Assembly: GCA_905234605.1 (NCBI GenBank)
Contig: CAJOIE010000001.1
Coordinates: forward strand, 248,001-312,000
DNA: 64,000 nt
Source: an uncultured Bacteroidaceae bacterium
Lineage (GTDB): Bacteria; Bacteroidota; Bacteroidia; Bacteroidales; Bacteroidaceae
Direction: 5' to 3'
Positions 60,794-64,000 of this stretch are shown piece by piece (positions within the stretch are counted from its first letter, which is position 1; every line of letters begins with the position of its first letter). The position numbers and the translations under genes were made by a program. The notes under the pieces are model-generated. The model searched no databases and was not told the DNA's origin. It saw only the letters and a program-made list of their open reading frames with translations.

Positions 60794-62263
60794 ATGACAA
60801 CCGTCGTCATTGCCATCACAGCTGCCATCGTAGCTGCCATCATTATGTGGCTGCTCATGCGCAACCAGCTGTCCGCCCTTGCCACACGCCACGAGCTGCT
60901 CACGGCACAACTGCATCAGACTGAAGAACGCCTGTCTGCCCTTCATGCCGAGCACACGGCCACACAGGCCGCACTGCAGCAGGCACGCATTGATGCCCAG
61001 GTGGCACGCCAACACATAGCCACGAGCGAGCAGGCCCACGCGGCCGCCCTCAGCGAGCAGGAACGCCGTCACACCGAGGCACAGGCAGCCCTCCGCCAGC
61101 AGTTCGACCACATCGTGGCCAAGGTGAAGGCAGAGATGCAGACGGCCACCGAGGCCATGCTACGCCAGCGCAGCGAGGAGTTCGGCCAGGCATCGCGCCA
61201 GAGCATAGACCAGCTCATGGCACCCATGCGCGAGAAGATGGCCGAGCTCAACCGCCACATCAGCGACTCCACGCAGCGCGAGAGCCAGCACCATGGTGCC
61301 CTCACCACCATCATCACCGAGATGATGCAACACAGCGACCAGGCACGCCGCAGCACCGATGAGCTGGCACGCGTGTTCCGCCACAGCAACAGCGTGCAAG
61401 GGTCGTGGGGCGAGACGGTGCTCGATGAGCTATTAGAGGGACAGGGGCTCACACGCGGTGTTCACTATGACACGCAGGCCTATCTGCGCACCCCCGACGG
61501 CAAGCGCGTGGCTGGCGACGACGGCAATGCCATGCGCCCCGACGTGATACTCCACCTTGACCAGCGCCGCGAGGTAATCATCGACTCAAAGGTTTCGCTG
61601 TCTGCCTTCATGGACTTTGTCAATGCCAACGATGAGCCTGCGCGCCAACGTGCCCTCAAGGAGCATGTGGCGTCGCTGCAAGAGCATGTCCGTGAGCTGT
61701 CGCGCAAGGACTATAGCCGCTACATCCAGCCGCCCAAGGTGCGCATGGACTATGTGATAATGTTCGTGCCCAACACAGGGGCCCTGTGGACAGCCTTGCG
61801 TGCCCAGCCCGACCTGTGGCGCAAGGCCATGGAGCAAGGCGTATACATCGCCGACGAGCAGACGCTGTTTGCCGCCTTGCGCATCATCCAACTCACTTGG
61901 ACACAGATACATCAGGAGCAGAACAACCTCAAGGTGTTTGAGCTGGCCAACGAGATGCTCGACCGTGTGGGCCAGTTTGCCAAGCAGTATGTAATTATCG
62001 GCGAGGCACTGACCAAAGCCCGCACGGCCTACGACACCGCTCAGCGCAAGCTCCTGCCCTCAGGGCAGAGCATCATCCAGACAGCTAAAAAGCTCCTGCA
62101 GCTTGGTGCCAGGGAGAGCACACGCAACCCCATCCCCGCACTGCTCGACGTGGACGAGGTTGCTGCCATCGATGCCACTGCGGCCGGCACACCGACGGCA
62201 CCTGTGGCATCGGTCAATGCTACTCCGGCTGCAGAAGCTTCTGCACCTCTGCCTCAGCCTTAG
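60794..62263 (+). CDS. rmuC: DNA recombination protein RmuC
   Basis: 489 residues. N-terminal membrane helix (1-22, TTVVIAITAAIVAAIIMWLL), long coiled coil (about 25-190, rich in Ala/Gln/Glu), then the RmuC nuclease-like core: SVQGSWGETVLDELLEGQGL, MRPDVILHLDQRREVIIDSK with the PD-(D/E)xK residues, DYVIMFVPNTGALWTALRAQ and LKVFELANEMLDRVGQFAKQ. Limits inversion at short inverted repeats in E. coli. The Ala/Pro-rich end overlaps the convergent xseB by 44 bp. Confidence 0.93.
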   Translation: MTTVVIAITAAIVAAIIMWLLMRNQLSALATRHELLTAQLHQTEERLSALHAEHTATQAALQQARIDAQVARQHIATSEQAHAAALSEQERRHTEAQAALRQQFDHIVAKVKAEMQTATEAMLRQRSEEFGQASRQSIDQLMAPMREKMAELNRHISDSTQRESQHHGALTTIITEMMQHSDQARRSTDELARVFRHSNSVQGSWGETVLDELLEGQGLTRGVHYDTQAYLRTPDGKRVAGDDGNAMRPDVILHLDQRREVIIDSKVSLSAFMDFVNANDEPARQRALKEHVASLQEHVRELSRKDYSRYIQPPKVRMDYVIMFVPNTGALWTALRAQPDLWRKAMEQGVYIADEQTLFAALRIIQLTWTQIHQEQNNLKVFELANEMLDRVGQFAKQYVIIGEALTKARTAYDTAQRKLLPSGQSIIQTAKKLLQLGARESTRNPIPALLDVDEVAAIDATAAGTPTAPVASVNATPAAEASAPLPQP

Positions 62264-62432
62264 TGAGCTTGTCGCGGCAGAAGGCCAGCAACTGCTGTGC
62301 TTCCTTGAGGTCGGCCGTCAGGCGGTCGATGGTCACGTCGCCGTCCTCCATGCTCTTGGCTATCTGCTCTAAGCGCAGGATGGCCTTGTCGTAGGTCTGT
62401 TCCGTTTTCATTGTCTCATTCGCTTCTTGCAT
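62220..62432 (-). CDS. xseB: Exodeoxyribonuclease VII small subunit
   Basis: 70 residues from the ATG at 62432, or 63 from 62411. The two-helix XseB pattern is clear: YDKAILRLEQIAKSMEDGD, IDRLTADLKEAQQLLAFCRD and KLTKAEAEVQKLL. Works with XseA to degrade single-stranded DNA. It is 23 bp downstream of xseA on the same strand. Its 3' end runs 44 bp into the end of rmuC on the opposite strand. Confidence 0.9.
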   Translation of the reverse strand: MQEANETMKTEQTYDKAILRLEQIAKSMEDGDVTIDRLTADLKEAQQLLAFCRDKLTKAEAEVQKLLQPE

Positions 62433-62455
62433 GTTTCTGCGCTGTTGTCCCTTTA

Positions 62456-63727
62456 TTATCCGTTTTCTGTCACCGTGGAACGCAGTGTGCCGGTGGCAAG
62501 GCGCGTGGTGAGCACATCGCCAAGGCGCACGCAGCCGGCCGTGCGGAGCAGTCGGCCGTCGGCCGTATATGTGAGCGAGTAGCCTCGCTCCAACTGACGC
62601 TGCGGGTCGAGGGCAGCGAGCCGCTGGGCAAGCATGCGCAGGCGGAAGTCGTGCTGCATGAGCAATTGGCGGAGCGCGGTGTGCAGCCGCTGCTCGGTGC
62701 GGTCCAGGGCATTGAGGCCCGCATTGAGGCGTCGTTGCGGCAGCATGGCCATCTGGCTGGCAAGCACGTCGAGGCGATGTCGATGCTGCTGGCAGATGGC
62801 AGCCACGGCACGCGGCAGCAGGTCGGCAACGGCTTCCACACGGGCCAGCTGCTCCACCTGGTGCTGTAGTATGAAGGCGGCTGCTGCCGTGGGAGTCTTG
62901 ACAGATGTGTGCGCCACAAAGTCGAGGGCTGTCTGGTCGCGCTCGTGGCCTATGCCCACTATGACGGGCAGTGGCATCTGTGTGATGGTGTAGGCCAGGG
63001 TGTAGTCGTCGAAGTCGGAGAGGTCGCTGGTGGCACCGCCGCCGCGAATGATGACCACACAGTCCCAGTCGCGGCCGCACTCGATGATGTCGGCCAGTGC
63101 GCGTGCCACGCTCGGTCCCGTCTGCTCGCCCTGCATATATGCCTGGAAGAGCTCTACGGTGAAGGCCAGCCCATAGCCGTTGTGCAGCAGCTGGTCGCAG
63201 AAGTCGCCGTAGCCTGCTGCCGTGCCCGACGACACCACGGCAATGCGCTTGAGCAGCGTGGGCAGCGGGAGACCTTTATTGTCGGCCAGCACCCCCTCGC
63301 GCTCCAGACGGCCGAGTATCTGGCGACGGCGCTGCGCCATGTCGCCGAGAGTGTAGGCAGGGTCTATGTCGGTGACGTTGAGCGAGTAGCCATACACCTC
63401 ATGGAAGGTCACACGTGCCTTGAGGCGCACTTGCAGGCCGGCGCGCAGACGCTCGCCGGTGGCTTTGGCAAAGGTTGCCGCCACGTTGCGGTAGCGGTTG
63501 GCCCAGATGGTGGCACGGGCGCGTGCCACGAAGCTGTGGCCGTCGAGGTCCTTCTGCACGAGCTCCATGTAGCAGTGGCCGTTGGTGGCTACCGAGCACT
63601 CGGCAATCTCGGCCTGCACCCACACGGGCGTGGCAAACACGTCCTCGAGGTACTGGCGGATGCCGCTGTTGATGTCGTAGAGGGTAAAGGTGCGGTCCAA
63701 GGGGTGAGGTGATAGTGCCTGCGGCAC
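62456..63727 (-). CDS. xseA: Exodeoxyribonuclease VII large subunit
   Basis: 423 residues. OB-fold domain at 14-115 (FTLYDINSGIRQYLEDVFAT, VWVQAEIAECSVATNGHCYM), then the catalytic domain with IAVVSSGTAAGYGDF, IIRGGGATSDLSDFDDYTLA and GIGHERDQTALDFVAHTSVK, followed by coiled coil and the closing LERGYSLTYTADGRLLRT. Length is typical. Operon with xseB. Confidence 0.95.
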   Translation of the reverse strand: MPQALSPHPLDRTFTLYDINSGIRQYLEDVFATPVWVQAEIAECSVATNGHCYMELVQKDLDGHSFVARARATIWANRYRNVAATFAKATGERLRAGLQVRLKARVTFHEVYGYSLNVTDIDPAYTLGDMAQRRRQILGRLEREGVLADNKGLPLPTLLKRIAVVSSGTAAGYGDFCDQLLHNGYGLAFTVELFQAYMQGEQTGPSVARALADIIECGRDWDCVVIIRGGGATSDLSDFDDYTLAYTITQMPLPVIVGIGHERDQTALDFVAHTSVKTPTAAAAFILQHQVEQLARVEAVADLLPRAVAAICQQHRHRLDVLASQMAMLPQRRLNAGLNALDRTEQRLHTALRQLLMQHDFRLRMLAQRLAALDPQRQLERGYSLTYTADGRLLRTAGCVRLGDVLTTRLATGTLRSTVTENG

Positions 63728-63784
63728 TGTTATGCGGTTAGAGGTGATGGTGGCTGCGACACGGGGTGCTGTCGGAAGCTAAGG

Positions 63785-63792
63785 CAAAGATA
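63785..63792 (-). promoter_or_regulatory. -7 box (TATCTTTG) for xseA-xseB
   Basis: Minus-strand TATCTTTG matches TAnnTTTG, about 58 bp upstream of the xseA ATG. Confidence 0.45.
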
Positions 63793-63859
63793 ATGAACAA
63801 TGACTATTGGCAGGTGACATTGTTGAGGTGAAAGTTGAGTGTTCTTGCCAAATGCTTCT

Positions 63860-63867
63860 TACCTTTG
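63860..63867 (+). promoter_or_regulatory. -7 box (TACCTTTG) for the right-edge gene
   Basis: TACCTTTG lies 47 bp before the ATG at 63915. Just after it, CTGGCACTCTCAC (63888-63900) repeats the element found near prfA. Confidence 0.45.
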
Positions 63868-63914
63868 CCTTGCTTATCACCGTGCCGCTGGCACTCTCAC
63901 CTATAAGAACCCAC

Positions 63915-64000
63915 ATGCCACTCCGCCACATAGCAGCCATCTGCCTCACCGTGTGCGCCCTTGCGGCAGCAGCCCAGGAGGCACCACGCAATTTCGCCAT
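63915..64000 (+). CDS. Start of a secreted protein, cut by window edge
   Basis: 28 residues visible: a signal peptide (MPLRHIAAICLTVCALAAAA) then QEAPRNFA. An in-frame ATG at 63852 exists but precedes the promoter box. Divergent from xseA. Nothing beyond secretion can be inferred. Confidence 0.55.
   Translation, partial: MPLRHIAAICLTVCALAAAAQEAPRNFA

Overview
The window is a contiguous piece of a high-GC Bacteroidales chromosome, most likely from the Prevotellaceae or a close relative. This rests on SusC/SusD pairs, a fused LpxC-FabZ enzyme, a purM-prfA-pyrF gene order, a GldB-like lipoprotein, type-IX-like C-terminal tails, Bacteroidetes-type -7 promoter boxes (TAnnTTTG) and almost no Shine-Dalgarno sequences. 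No rRNA, CRISPR array, integrase or transposase was seen. One tRNA gene (Val, anticodon CAC) is present.

Layout: (1) 1-4561, minus strand: two tandem secreted endonuclease I genes (the left one cut by the window edge), a small Spy/CpxP-like periplasmic protein and a DUF5715-type protein that looks like an M15 peptidase. (2) 4687-15501, plus strand: housekeeping genes phoH, purC, menG/ubiE, aroE, a GT2 glycosyltransferase, a TPM-domain protein, lemA, purM, tRNA-Val, prfA, a frameshifted AT-rich restriction-endonuclease-like gene, and pyrF. (3) 15924-22505: lipid A genes lpxD, lpxC-fabZ and lpxA, then a pRiA4b ORF-3-like gene, miaA and a PIF1/RecD-like helicase. (4) 22647-26450: two secreted glycosidases (GH43-like, GH128-like). 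(5) 26992-47695: a 20.7-kb eight-gene operon, FAS1 - SusC - SusD - FAS1 - FAS1 - FAS1 - SusC - SusD, with all six non-porin products being lipoproteins carrying acidic surface-export signals. (6) 48086-57337: GH2 beta-galactosidase, a DUF6057-like membrane protein, a PD40/CxxCH protein and an S9 dipeptidyl peptidase. (7) 57393-64000: DHH phosphoesterase, SGNH hydrolase, GldB-like lipoprotein, RsmI-like methyltransferase, rmuC, xseB, xseA and the start of a secreted protein.

Regions 4 to 6 read as an unusual outer-membrane nutrient-capture locus. Two TonB-dependent SusCD transporters are embedded among four fasciclin-domain surface lipoproteins instead of the usual glycanases, with glycosidases and a peptidase on the flanks and no linked sigma factor, anti-sigma factor or hybrid two-component regulator. 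The ligand could be a glycoprotein or proteoglycan, but this is inference.

The most striking unexplained structure is non-coding. Four intergenic regions (about 3.65-3.78, 15.60-15.80, 26.49-26.62 and 47.84-48.02 kb) each carry a run of units built on a quasi-palindromic core ACC(A/C)TGCA(G/T)GGT, repeated every 22 bp (about two helical turns). One array is nearly perfect (eight units); the others are degenerate and include head-to-head units that form hairpins, one of which is a convincing terminator. They have no unique spacers and no cas genes, so they are not CRISPR arrays.
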